Assembly: GCA_937915785.1 (NCBI GenBank)
Contig: CALGGY010000155.1
Span: forward strand, 1 to 64,000
From: an uncultured Bacteroidales bacterium
GTDB taxonomy: Bacteria; Bacteroidota; Bacteroidia; Bacteroidales; P3
Direction of reading: 5' to 3'
DNA: 64,000 nucleotides
Part shown: in pieces, positions 8,715-17,454 of the stretch
Numbering within the stretch: position 1 is the stretch's first letter
Layout of the letters: each line of letters opens with the position of its first letter
Position numbers and translations under genes: made by a program
Notes under the pieces: generated by a model
Databases searched by the model: none
The model's input: only the letters and a program-made list of their open reading frames with translations
What the model was told of the DNA's origin: nothing

Positions 8715-9392
8715 TCAACCAACTCCTTCCACCACTAAAACTATCTCTCCTTTCACACCGCTTTCGGCAAATGAGGCCGCCAGCTCGCGCAATGTCCCTC
8801 GCCTTGTCTCTTCATGCAATTTGCTAATTTCGCGCGACACCGACGCCCTTCGGTCATCACCAAACACTTCGGCCATCTGCTCCAATGCCTTCACCAGCCT
8901 GAACGGCGATTCGTAGAACACCATGGTGCAGTCCACATCCTTGAGCAATGCCAACGACGACTGCCGGCCTTTTTTCTGTGGCAGAAAACCCACAAACAAA
9001 AAACGGTCGCATGGCAGTCCGGAATTTACCAATGCCGGCACAAAAGCTGTGGCTCCAGGCAGTGTTTCAATCTCCACCTCTTCCTTTACACACTCTCTTG
9101 CAAGCAAAAAACCGGGGTCGGATATTCCCGGAGTACCTGCGTCGGTAATAACGGCTATACTACGGCCCGAAGCCAAAATATCCATCACCTGCGACAGTTT
9201 CTGATGTTCATTAAACTTGTGATACGACTGCATCGGGGTTTCTATACCATAATGCTGAAGCAGGGTTTTGGATGTGCGGGTATCCTCGGCCAAAATCAGA
9301 TCCACTGTTTTTAGCACTTCCACAGCACGATAGGTCATATCCATCAGGTTGCCCACAGGGGTGGGGACAAAAAACAATTTAGCGTCCGACAT
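8715..9392 (-). CDS. rsmI: 16S rRNA (cytidine-1402-2'-O)-methyltransferase
   Basis: This 225-aa SAM-dependent enzyme methylates the 2'-O of C1402 in the decoding centre of 16S rRNA. Family signatures are TPVGNL (residues 11-16), AEDTR (35-39) and DAGTPGISDPG (84-94), followed by the PGATAFVPAL segment. I start at the ATG at 9392 (MSDAKLFFVPTPVGN), which gives the usual N-terminus. The longer frame to 9422 would run into the stem of the yebC terminator. The C-terminal extra domain of E. coli RsmI is shortened. The start codon lies about 12 nt from the T-run of that terminator. Confidence 0.92.
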   Translation of the reverse strand: MSDAKLFFVPTPVGNLMDMTYRAVEVLKTVDLILAEDTRTSKTLLQHYGIETPMQSYHKFNEHQKLSQVMDILASGRSIAVITDAGTPGISDPGFLLARECVKEEVEIETLPGATAFVPALVNSGLPCDRFLFVGFLPQKKGRQSSLALLKDVDCTMVFYESPFRLVKALEQMAEVFGDDRRASVSREISKLHEETRRGTLRELAASFAESGVKGEIVLVVEGVG

Positions 9393-9402
9393 CTTATTAC
9401 AA

Positions 9403-9440
9403 TAAAAAAGACAGTAGATCACAAACGCGACCTACTGTCT
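9403..9440 (-). terminator. Intrinsic terminator of yebC
   Basis: On the minus strand AGACAGTAG (9432-9440) pairs with CTACTGTCT (9409-9417) across a 14-nt loop and is followed by a T-run (9403-9408). It lies 17 bp past the yebC stop. Confidence 0.8.
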
Positions 9441-9456
9441 ATCAAAAATATGAAAA

Positions 9457-10197
9457 CTATCCTTCAAAATCTTCGGGGATATCCATGTCGTGGTAAACGG
9501 CCTGAACATCATCATCTTCTTCAAGCAGCTCCACAATTTTCAGCACTTTACGCATCGATTCCTCGTCGATGGTCTTTGTTGTGTTGGGGATACGTTGCAG
9601 CTCAGCGCTTTCCACCTCAATTTTCATATCCTCGAGTTTTTTCACCATAGTGCCGAAATTCTCCATAGCGGTGTACAGAGTTATATATTCGTCGTCGCTT
9701 TCCATCTCTTCCAATCCGGCATCGATCAGCTCCATTTCGAGATCGTCCATATCAATTTTTATGGCATCGCGTTTGATCTGGAAAACACCTTTGCGGTCGA
9801 AAATAAAACCTAACGAGCCGTTGGTGCCAAGTGTGCCACCAAATTTGTTCATTATAGAACGCACGTTGGCCACCGAACGCATGTTGTTGTCGGTAAGACA
9901 TTCAATAAACAAAGCTATGCCGTGGGGCGCGTAACATTCGAACGTAAGTTCCTGCAAAGCAGCCGAATCCTTGTCGCTGGCCTTGGTAATTGCGCGCATC
10001 AGCGTATCTTTCGGCATGTTAACGCCCTTGGCATTCTGCATCAGAAGACGCAGACGGGGGTTACCGTCGGGATCGGGACCGCTCTCTTTTACTGCCACCG
10101 TTACTTCTTTCAAAATTCTGGAAAACGCCTTAGAACGTTTGGCGTCGGTTGCTCCTTTTTGTCGCTTAATCTTCGACCATTTATTATGACCTGACAT
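9457..10197 (-). CDS. yebC: YebC/PmpR family DNA-binding or translation-associated protein
   Basis: A 246-aa cytoplasmic protein with the diagnostic N-terminus MSGHNKWSKIKRQKGATDAK and the acidic central loops of the family. YebC proteins are classically called transcriptional regulators (PmpR), and more recent work links some members to relief of ribosome stalling; the sequence does not say which applies here. Length is typical for the family. It is probably transcribed alone from the -7 box at 10282-10289 and stops at the intrinsic terminator at 9403-9440. Confidence 0.93.
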   Translation of the reverse strand: MSGHNKWSKIKRQKGATDAKRSKAFSRILKEVTVAVKESGPDPDGNPRLRLLMQNAKGVNMPKDTLMRAITKASDKDSAALQELTFECYAPHGIALFIECLTDNNMRSVANVRSIMNKFGGTLGTNGSLGFIFDRKGVFQIKRDAIKIDMDDLEMELIDAGLEEMESDDEYITLYTAMENFGTMVKKLEDMKIEVESAELQRIPNTTKTIDEESMRKVLKIVELLEEDDDVQAVYHDMDIPEDFEG

Positions 10198-10281
10198 ATA
10201 GATAAAATTTTATGTTTATACTTTATTTAATTGGCTGTAAAACAAGCAATTGCCCTACAAAACATTTTTCAAAACAATTTT

Positions 10282-10289
10282 CAAAGTTA
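10282..10289 (-). promoter_or_regulatory. Probable -7 promoter box for yebC
   Basis: The minus strand reads TAACTTTG, an exact TAnnTTTG match, about 85 bp upstream of the yebC start within the intergenic gap. Confidence 0.5.
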
Positions 10290-10318
10290 GCATTTTTTAT
10301 CGACATTTGCAAGTTTTT

Positions 10319-10894
10319 CTATTTTTTGCGCTTTTTTTTATTCACCGAATAGCCAAACGAACCCAATTTTTCGCCCAATTTGTAATACTTTCCGTGCGAA
10401 TAGGCAACCAAATGAGCATGGTTTAGCTGAAATTGACCAGTGCTCCTGTCTATCAGTGTGCTTTCGGCATCCATAGCCACCACCTCGGCGATAAACATGT
10501 CGTGGCTGCCAAGTTCTTTGATATCCACCACTCGGCATTCCAAACTCAACGGTGACTCTTCGATAATCGGGGCTGCCACTTTCTGCGCTGCAGAAGGAGT
10601 CAGTTTCATCGCCGAGAACTTGTCCACATCCCTCCCCGATTTCACGCCGCACCAGTCAGTGGCAAAAGCCAGAGTCTCGGTTACTAAATTTACTACAAAC
10701 TCTCCGCTCTCCTTTATAAGCTCGTGCGAAAAGCGCGATTTACGCAACGAAATATAACACATCGGAGGCTCGGTATTTATCGTTCCCACCCATGCCACGG
10801 TTACAATATCTTTCCTGCCGTCAAGCTTGCCGCAACTAACCATAACCACAGGCATCGGATACAAAAGTGTTCCGGGTTTGAAAGGCTCTTTCAT
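10319..10894 (-). CDS. Flavin reductase-like FMN-binding protein
   Basis: A 191-aa protein of the flavin reductase-like (flavoredoxin) split-barrel family. It opens with PGTLLYPMPVVMVSC, then ITVAWVGTINTEPPMCYISLRKSRFSHELI, which forms the FMN-binding core. It continues with FVVNL and a central SPLSLEC strand. Members bind FMN and reduce flavin or act as small electron carriers; the partner is not evident. The C-terminus is strongly basic (KKKRKK), which is unusual for the family but may only be a tail. It lies upstream of yebC with a promoter for yebC in between, so the two are probably separate units. Confidence 0.85.
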   Translation of the reverse strand: MKEPFKPGTLLYPMPVVMVSCGKLDGRKDIVTVAWVGTINTEPPMCYISLRKSRFSHELIKESGEFVVNLVTETLAFATDWCGVKSGRDVDKFSAMKLTPSAAQKVAAPIIEESPLSLECRVVDIKELGSHDMFIAEVVAMDAESTLIDRSTGQFQLNHAHLVAYSHGKYYKLGEKLGSFGYSVNKKKRKK

Positions 10895-10908
10895 ACTAAC
10901 AGTGCTAT

Positions 10909-10943
10909 AAAAAAGCGACGGGGCAAATTCAACATTTGTCCCG
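10909..10943 (-). terminator. Intrinsic terminator ending the T9SS operon
   Basis: On the minus strand CGGGACAAAT (10934-10943) pairs with ATTTGCCCCG (10919-10928) with one G-U pair and a 5-nt loop. A TTTTTT run follows about 4 nt after the stem. It lies about 30 bp past the gldN stop. Confidence 0.75.
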
Positions 10944-10972
10944 CCACATAATTCCTTATAGAGTTTACAATA

Positions 10973-11908
10973 TTAATATTCCCACATATCAATCTCAAGA
11001 TTGAATATGCGATTTTCAATTTCTTCGCTGGCGAGCAGAGCGTCCTCACCTGTCAGATAGTCGCTGATGGAGCGGTTGTAGCGGTTCGACTCCCTAACAA
11101 CGTAGCTGCTGAAATAACGGGTGATGAAAATATCATCATACGAACGCTCGGTAACTTCGTTGTAGTCGTCATAAGCACGCTGTTTCACAAGCACGTTGCG
11201 CACTCTGGGGTCGTTCATGGGTATCCAGCCCATGTCCACAAGTTGGAAAGCAGCCTCGCCCTCGTCATCATCGGCCGATGCGCGCAAGGGCTTCGGATAC
11301 ATAAGCGACAGACCTATGATACGCACATTTTGACGGGCATCCTGTCTGTTCAGGTACCAGTATTCTTTCAGCTTTATTTGAGTGATGTTGTCCTCGCTGA
11401 TTTCTACGGCAATGTTGGTGTCGCGCTCTTCACGCACTTCGTCGGTTTCCTCGCCGGTTTCGGGGTCGGTCCAATACAGCGTTATACGGTCCCTACGTGT
11501 CGAAGCACCTTTTGCGCGCATTGCTGCATAGTCGATAGGGATTTTGAAATCTTCGCTCTCGTAAACCTGAATATCACCTCTTTCAACGGCTTCCATAATG
11601 GTCATAGCCAGATTTTTACGGCCCTGGGCATCATTAGCGTCGGCCTGTTCTTTGGTGGGATAGTAGAAAAATTCGTTGAACTTCTCTCTGAAATTGATAA
11701 TACGCCATATAACGCATTCCCAAGCCACATCGGCTTCGCGAACAAAAGCGTATTCAACAGCCTTACGGCCGGTGTTGGTGGTTGCCTCGTAGAAATTGGC
11801 AAAGTTGTTCTCCTCTTCGGCCGGTGCAGTAACCACATTTTGTGCCTGCAGCGACAAAGCCATCACCGAAAGAAGGCTTATACCGAAACATAAAGCAATT
11901 TTTTTCAT
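10973..11908 (-). CDS. gldN: Type IX secretion component GldN/PorN
   Basis: A 311-aa periplasmic protein with a signal peptide (LSVMALSLQAQ). In characterised systems PorN binds PorK and forms the large ring associated with the inner face of the outer membrane. Recognisable features are VEYAFVREADVAWECVIWR..NFREKFN near the N-terminus, GRKNLAMTIMEAVERGDIQVYE, and the DPETGEE...REWN-like middle followed by IKLKEYWYLNRQDARQNVRIIGL. It is the last gene of porP-gldK-gldL-gldM-gldN on the minus strand, 40 bp after gldM, and is followed by a terminator. Gene order matches Porphyromonas gingivalis, and the call is strong. Confidence 0.93.
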   Translation of the reverse strand: MKKIALCFGISLLSVMALSLQAQNVVTAPAEEENNFANFYEATTNTGRKAVEYAFVREADVAWECVIWRIINFREKFNEFFYYPTKEQADANDAQGRKNLAMTIMEAVERGDIQVYESEDFKIPIDYAAMRAKGASTRRDRITLYWTDPETGEETDEVREERDTNIAVEISEDNITQIKLKEYWYLNRQDARQNVRIIGLSLMYPKPLRASADDDEGEAAFQLVDMGWIPMNDPRVRNVLVKQRAYDDYNEVTERSYDDIFITRYFSSYVVRESNRYNRSISDYLTGEDALLASEEIENRIFNLEIDMWEY

Positions 11909-11948
11909 CTCTATAAGTATTTGATAGGTTTCCCTATGGTTAATATTC

Positions 11949-13619
11949 TTATTTTATTCTGAATGCACTTTCCAGAGTTTCGCTTCTACCATCAGGCAAC
12001 CTCACTTCCACGTCGGTTATCATCACGCGCTGGCCTTTTCTGGCCTGTTTGATGATACTCTGAGCTTCGGGATTGATGGTATTGCCGGTGATATTCTTTT
12101 CGTTGGCACCTACGGCAATGGTGAACTGACGCACTGTCAGAGGCGGAACTTTGAAAACGAAATCCTCGGGGAAAGTTGCCCTGAGCTTACCGGCATTGGC
12201 CAGCTCGTCTTTTGTAACTTTTTTGCTCGAAAGGTTTCCAACCTTAAGCACTGGTGTGGGTATCTTACGGGTTTTGTACTTGAATTCACCCATACGGCGG
12301 GTCTGACCATCGATTTTGGCAGAAACCACAATGGTAACTTCACGTTCCAGACGTGCCAACTTTACAGAGTAGTTTCCACCGCCTTGCGAAGTAATAGTAC
12401 CAGACGAAATAGTTGCAGAAATATCTTTGGCAGGAATACCCGGTACCGAGATGGAGACGGGGTTTTCAACTCCCACGTAGAATATGTTCATGTTGGTGAG
12501 CGAAACCACGGCGGCAGGTTTTCCAACGGTGTATTCGCCGCTGAAAGGATAAGCAACATCTTCACCGTTGGCCGCTTTCACATACACGTTACCTTGATAT
12601 TTGTGAAGGCCCTCGGCGCCGGAACCGGTTGTCCATGTTATGGAACCGTTGGTGTCGGTGCTTTCTATATGCGCACCGTTTACTTCAGCTTTCAGCTTGG
12701 CTTTCGAATCGTAAGCGGCAACGAAAATATCTGCTTCGAACTGCGAGCCCTGCATAATGTAGTTGGATTTTGGCACCACGCGAGCTGCCACCTTGTCGAA
12801 CTTGAAGTCATCGGCATTAACAGCTTTGTACAAGTTGTTGGCAATATCGAACTCCGCATTCATCACATCGGATGTTATCCTGGTAAGCAGAATAATATCT
12901 GCAATAGGGATATTGCTTTCAAAAGTGTGACGTTCCCAGCAACCTTTCATGTTTTTGCCATGCACGTTGAGGGTAAACTCCTCGCCTTCCACTTCCAAAC
13001 CGGGGAAAGCCACCGAGTCGAAACCGGCTTTCTTCACCGATTCGGAAACTTTGGCCTTATACTCCTCAATTTTCTTGCGGATCTGCACAGAGCGCAACTC
13101 CTCGTTAGCGGGGTTAAATTCGCCACCGCCCAAGAAATGGTTTTGTGCTGCTGCATCGGCGCTGGACTGTTGCATAAAACCAACACCCACTTTGCGTACA
13201 ACGCCACGTACAAGATTTATATCCACCTTGCCGTCGCTGCCTATAAAGTTAACGGTAACTTTGTCGCCATTGCCGGCGGTATCTACACTTGCCTTTTTCT
13301 CCAGTTGTCCGATAAAGTCGTATTTCATGCTGTCGATAAACATACGAAGTTCGTCGGAATAAGTCCTTACTTCTTTGGCAACATCGTAATATTCGCCTAC
13401 TTTGTCGGGGTTTGTTAGAGCAAATTGTTCAAATTTATTGTATGTGTCGGCCACCTTGGTCTGTATAGTGAAGCTCGAAGCGTCCATTGTGTCGGACACC
13501 GTAACAAAGCTGTTGAGCAGCATTGCCGAAACGTTCAGTGCCAACAGGGCCAAGTACACGAGGTACATCATTCCTATCATCTTCTGCCGCGGGGTCTCCG
13601 GGCAATTTGTAGCACCCAT
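11949..13619 (-). CDS. gldM: Type IX secretion motor protein GldM/PorM
   Basis: A 556-aa protein beginning MGATNCPETPRQKMIGMMYLV, the invariant GldM start. A single inner-membrane helix follows (about residues 16-38), and a long periplasmic part is built from successive beta domains. Together with GldL it forms the proton-driven motor that powers type IX secretion and, in gliding species, motility. A conserved acidic/arginine environment around the helix is expected from the family; Glu and Arg are present near its ends. It is positioned between gldL (64 bp) and gldN (40 bp). Length is close to the usual 510-560 aa. Confidence 0.94.
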   Translation of the reverse strand: MGATNCPETPRQKMIGMMYLVYLALLALNVSAMLLNSFVTVSDTMDASSFTIQTKVADTYNKFEQFALTNPDKVGEYYDVAKEVRTYSDELRMFIDSMKYDFIGQLEKKASVDTAGNGDKVTVNFIGSDGKVDINLVRGVVRKVGVGFMQQSSADAAAQNHFLGGGEFNPANEELRSVQIRKKIEEYKAKVSESVKKAGFDSVAFPGLEVEGEEFTLNVHGKNMKGCWERHTFESNIPIADIILLTRITSDVMNAEFDIANNLYKAVNADDFKFDKVAARVVPKSNYIMQGSQFEADIFVAAYDSKAKLKAEVNGAHIESTDTNGSITWTTGSGAEGLHKYQGNVYVKAANGEDVAYPFSGEYTVGKPAAVVSLTNMNIFYVGVENPVSISVPGIPAKDISATISSGTITSQGGGNYSVKLARLEREVTIVVSAKIDGQTRRMGEFKYKTRKIPTPVLKVGNLSSKKVTKDELANAGKLRATFPEDFVFKVPPLTVRQFTIAVGANEKNITGNTINPEAQSIIKQARKGQRVMITDVEVRLPDGRSETLESAFRIK

Positions 13620-13683
13620 ATTGTATCCTTATTTAAATTTCTTACTTGCGTAAATTTTATTTATTAAAAGATTGTTTGTGGCA

Positions 13684-14727
13684 TTAGATGCGGGTCTGCA
13701 TTGCAGCCAGCATATTGCCATAAACTTGGTTGAGTTCCGATACTTTTCTCGACAGTGCGTCAACCTGCTCTTTGTAGCGGAGCACATCGTCGGCGGAGGT
13801 TGCGAAATTAACAACCAGTTCTTGGATGCGGTCTTGTACTTCTTTGGTAGCCTGCAGCTGAGTGGATGAATTCTGCAGCTGCATTTCATACATTGCGTTG
13901 ATAGAAGCAAGGCTTGATGCCATTTTCTTCAGCTCGTCGGCGTACGAAACGTCGTCTGACGAGAGGCTCTGTGCGGTTTCTCTGTATATCGACGAGAGGT
14001 TGTCCACAGCGCTTGTGGCATCTTGTATGCTCTTGAGATATTCTTCCGAAACGCCGGCATTGACGCTGACATTTTCGGCGGTACGGCGATAAGCTTCCGA
14101 CAGGCTGTTGGCCGATTCGGCAGCGCCGCTGATATTTTTCATGAGGTTTTCGTTGGCGGCAACCACCGAAGTGGCTTCGCCAATGGTGTTGGTGGTTTCG
14201 GCAAGTCGCTGCATACCTTTACCAAGGCTTTCGATAAGTTCGGGACCGATTTTTGCATCGTCGAGCATCTTGTCGAGCTGCTGCGACACCGGGTCGTTGT
14301 TGATAACCAATGTGCCGCCGCCCTGTATGTTGAGTCCGCCAGTACCTTCCACATGAGCTCCGCCACCGTGTGCGGGAGAAGCTGGTGTTTGAATCATAAC
14401 TGGGTTGCCATCCTCGTCGAGCACGGGGTTGCCGTCTTCGTCGATTTGCATCTGCAGGCCTTTGCTTTCGCCGTCGCTTTCTTTAACTCCGGCAAGTTCG
14501 GGGTACACCAGACTCCAGTCGTATTCAACGTGCAGAGGTTCGAAAGCCGAGAACAGAAATATGATAGCCTCGGTACTCATACCTACCACAATCATAAGGT
14601 CGGCACCTGCCCAGTGCATGATCTTAAACATAGCTCCCACGATTACGACAGCTGCGCCAATACCGTAGAGTTTACCCATAAAGGCTTTGTAGCCCTTGCT
14701 TCGTACTAAATTATCTATAAAGCTCAT
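13684..14727 (-). CDS. gldL: Type IX secretion motor protein GldL/PorL
   Basis: A 347-aa inner-membrane protein. Two closely spaced transmembrane helices lie at about residues 20-62 (YGIGAAVVIVGAMFKIMHW and LMIVVGMSTEAIIFLFSAF), including the membrane-embedded Glu of the second helix (TEAIIF) that the family uses for proton coupling. The long cytoplasmic part contains DEDGNPV repeats near 97-112, a Gly/His-rich linker, and extended coiled coil to the C-terminus. It pairs with GldM, encoded immediately downstream. Spacing from gldK is 63 bp. Confidence 0.94.
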   Translation of the reverse strand: MSFIDNLVRSKGYKAFMGKLYGIGAAVVIVGAMFKIMHWAGADLMIVVGMSTEAIIFLFSAFEPLHVEYDWSLVYPELAGVKESDGESKGLQMQIDEDGNPVLDEDGNPVMIQTPASPAHGGGAHVEGTGGLNIQGGGTLVINNDPVSQQLDKMLDDAKIGPELIESLGKGMQRLAETTNTIGEATSVVAANENLMKNISGAAESANSLSEAYRRTAENVSVNAGVSEEYLKSIQDATSAVDNLSSIYRETAQSLSSDDVSYADELKKMASSLASINAMYEMQLQNSSTQLQATKEVQDRIQELVVNFATSADDVLRYKEQVDALSRKVSELNQVYGNMLAAMQTRI

Positions 14728-14790
14728 GATGAAAGATTTTGTGTGTTTTTGTTATGTTAATTGTGTTTTTGTTTCTGTGTTCTATTGATA

Positions 14791-16152
14791 TCAATATACG
14801 TTGGATGCGGATTTCAGGTTGTCGCCTTTCACACGTCCGAGGTACGACTGTACACAACGGAAACCGATATACGATTTGGCTGTATCCTGATATTCGTATG
14901 TTCTAGTCTGCACTTGGATGAAATATTTCTGGTCTTTCCACGAACCGCCGCGAACCACTTTGCGTTTCATAGCCTTGTCGTCGTCGTCGGCCGCGTTGTA
15001 TTGGTATGACATGGCAAGGTTGTTACCCACGGTGTACATTGATTCGTTGTAGGCGTCTTCGCACCATTCGGCTACGTTGCCCGACATATCGTAGAGGCCG
15101 AAGTCGTTGGGAGCGTAGTGCCCCACCATCAGGGTTTTCACGCCGCCGTCGTCGTCGAAAGCGCCGCGAAGGGGCTGGTAGTTAGCCAAGAAACAGCCGT
15201 TGCCGTTGCGGATATAGGGACCGCCCCAAGGATACGACATGTTGGACATGCCGCCACGGGCTGCCCATTCCCACTCAGCCTCGGAGGGCAGACGGAAATC
15301 GCACATCTGTGCGTAGCCTATGCTCGACAAGTAATTGTTGAGGTATTGCGAACGCCACACGCAGAAGGCTTTGGCCTGCACCCAGCTAACACCTACAACA
15401 GGGTAGTTGTCGTATGCCGGCGAAGTGAAATACTGGCGTGTGAAGTCCTCGTTGTTGGAGTATGTGTAGTCGTGCATCCAGCAGAGAGTGTCGGGATAAA
15501 CGTTCACCACTTCCTTTTTGATGAATTGGCTACGGTTGTTGAGGCCTTTCGGACGGTTGGCGAACATAGAACCTTTGAGGTCGCCTTTGTTGGAGGCAAC
15601 ACCTTCCTCTTTTTTGGAAGCCTCTTTATAGTCTATCCAATAATATTCGTAGTTCAGTTTGGCGGGGTCGATGTCTCTCTTGCGGTAGAAACGGTCTTTC
15701 TCGGCCAGATACATGGGCTCGAGGGCCTCGCGAGATTCCTGATCGTCCCAGCTTATTTTTGTTTTGTTGTTCAACAGAGCCGGTTCGATAGGTTCGCCGT
15801 ACTGGTCTTCTTCGATAAGATAACCTTCAACACCGGCTTCTCCAAGCAGTCTGCGGGCTATGGAGTCCCTCACATAGTAAACAAACTGACGGTACTCGTT
15901 GTTTGTGATTTCTGTTTCGTCCATGAAGAAAGAGACAACCTGAACGGTGCGTTCGGGTGTGGTTACGCCATAGATATTGTCTTGGTTTCCACCACCCATG
16001 ATGAAGTTTCCTTGTTCAACAAAAATCATACCGGCAAGGTCCATATCCTCGAAAACGGGACGGTCGGTAACCCCTGTCAGTTCACCTTTGTTGCTTGAGC
16101 CACAGCTCCAAAGCAGAGCGGCTCCGCCGAGCAATAAAAACAACTTTTTCAT
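14791..16152 (-). CDS. gldK: Type IX secretion lipoprotein GldK/PorK
   Basis: A 453-aa lipoprotein with start at 16152 (MKKLFLLLGGAALLWSC). I preferred this to an ATG 8 codons earlier because it yields a canonical lipobox, LLWSC. The mature part is a formylglycine-generating-enzyme/sulfatase-modifying fold (about 45-440) with GNFIMGG near the start, YPVVGVSWVQAKAFCVWRS, RLPSEAEWEWAARGG and NVAEWCEDAY. In PorK this fold is structural and not catalytic. It forms the outer-membrane-attached ring with PorN. It is the second gene of the operon, 93 bp after porP. Confidence 0.94.
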   Translation of the reverse strand: MKKLFLLLGGAALLWSCGSSNKGELTGVTDRPVFEDMDLAGMIFVEQGNFIMGGGNQDNIYGVTTPERTVQVVSFFMDETEITNNEYRQFVYYVRDSIARRLLGEAGVEGYLIEEDQYGEPIEPALLNNKTKISWDDQESREALEPMYLAEKDRFYRKRDIDPAKLNYEYYWIDYKEASKKEEGVASNKGDLKGSMFANRPKGLNNRSQFIKKEVVNVYPDTLCWMHDYTYSNNEDFTRQYFTSPAYDNYPVVGVSWVQAKAFCVWRSQYLNNYLSSIGYAQMCDFRLPSEAEWEWAARGGMSNMSYPWGGPYIRNGNGCFLANYQPLRGAFDDDGGVKTLMVGHYAPNDFGLYDMSGNVAEWCEDAYNESMYTVGNNLAMSYQYNAADDDDKAMKRKVVRGGSWKDQKYFIQVQTRTYEYQDTAKSYIGFRCVQSYLGRVKGDNLKSASNVY

Positions 16153-16245
16153 ATCATTAAAGTTTTTTATGTTCATAACTGTCTTTATTTTCCTATTGTG
16201 TTTAATGTGGTTTTTACGATGTTTTTGTTTTTTGGTTACGATTTA

Positions 16246-17271
16246 TCACATAAAATAAATCGAATTGATGTAGCTTGAAGGTATTTTTTTCTTCGGTACG
16301 ATTTTGAAGCAGTACTTCAGATAGAGTTCGATAGTACCTTTACTGCGTGCCGATTTGTATGTTCCGAGTTTTGAAGTGGTGATGTCGTATGCCAGACCTA
16401 TGCGGAAGTTTTTCCAGTTCACGCCTGTGAGTATCGACACTGCGTCTTGTATGCGGTAGCTGGCGCCGAGCCAGAAAGTGTTCTGGTACAGGAGCAGGCA
16501 CGAAACGTCGAGCTGCAGGGTTGCAAAATCGGCGGTTTTTATGAGCAGCGAGGGCAACAGGTGGTAGCTCTGGTCGTAGAATTCGTAGTCATAGCCAGCG
16601 AAAGCGTAAATGCTTCGGGCATTTTTGTAGTTCAGAACAGAGCTTTCGGAACCGAGCAGGTTTTTGGCCGACAAGCCAAGATACAGTCTGCCAGGTTCGG
16701 TATAATACACGCCTACAGCTGCATCTATAACCATATCGGACTCGGTTTTGCGCGACTGCAGAAGCGGGTCGTTGTCCATGTCTTGGTCTATAGGATTGTT
16801 GATATCGCCTGTAAGTCCGCCATATCCCACTAGGTTGGCGTAATCCAGATTGCCGCTGGAGAGGCTTGCCTCAACACCTATGGCAAGGCTTCCGCGCGAG
16901 GTGAAAAAGCGGTAGGCGTAGTCGAGACCGATATTGATTGCGTTGTAGTAGCCCAGTTTGTTTGTAAGCACGGACAGTCCTATGCCGCCATGAAGGAAAT
17001 TTACAGGCATGTCGAAGGAGAACAGTATGTTTTGTGGTGTTGAGCCTTCGGAAATACTGCCGCCCGGCGATGTCAGAGCAAGGCCCATCCACTGGTTGCG
17101 GTACAAACCGGAAAAACAGATGGAGCCGACACTTCCCGCATAGGCAGGGTTGTACGACAGCCTGTTGAACATATATTGTGAGAATTGGGCTTGTTGTTGG
17201 GCAAAACCGATGTGCGAAATCGCCATAATCATCACAAAAACTGATACTTTTTTAAACAATCCGTTTTTCAT
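16246..17271 (-). CDS. porP: PorP/SprF family type IX secretion outer-membrane protein
   Basis: A 341-aa outer-membrane beta-barrel protein with a signal peptide (SHIGFAQQ). The diagnostic mature N-terminus is QFSQYMFNRLSYNPAYAGS, followed by GLYRNQWMGL. The remainder alternates beta strands, with LGASYRIQDAVSILTGVNWKN near the C-terminal end. In T9SS loci PorP is the first gene before porK, as here. Its proposed role is docking of the periplasmic ring or motor to the cell surface. SprF-type paralogues serve individual cargo, but the gene order favours PorP. The promoter box at 17371-17378 lies 100 bp upstream. Confidence 0.92.
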   Translation of the reverse strand: MKNGLFKKVSVFVMIMAISHIGFAQQQAQFSQYMFNRLSYNPAYAGSVGSICFSGLYRNQWMGLALTSPGGSISEGSTPQNILFSFDMPVNFLHGGIGLSVLTNKLGYYNAINIGLDYAYRFFTSRGSLAIGVEASLSSGNLDYANLVGYGGLTGDINNPIDQDMDNDPLLQSRKTESDMVIDAAVGVYYTEPGRLYLGLSAKNLLGSESSVLNYKNARSIYAFAGYDYEFYDQSYHLLPSLLIKTADFATLQLDVSCLLLYQNTFWLGASYRIQDAVSILTGVNWKNFRIGLAYDITTSKLGTYKSARSKGTIELYLKYCFKIVPKKKIPSSYINSIYFM

Positions 17272-17370
17272 GGTTATGCCTATTATTATTTTACAAACAT
17301 TTCATTATCAATCATATAAACAGCTTTATCCTATTAACAACTGCTTTTTTTCCGTATAAAATACAACCTG

Positions 17371-17378
17371 CAAAGATA
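17371..17378 (-). promoter_or_regulatory. -7 promoter box for the T9SS operon
   Basis: The minus strand reads TATCTTTGC, an exact TAnnTTTG match, between the RlpA-like gene stop and porP. It implies a leader of roughly 90 nt before porP. Confidence 0.65.
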
Positions 17379-17454
17379 GCAATTATTGTCCAATTAACCT
17401 AATAATTTGGCATTTTTTTTGCTTTTTTTTTCAACAAATCTGAATTTCAGCATC

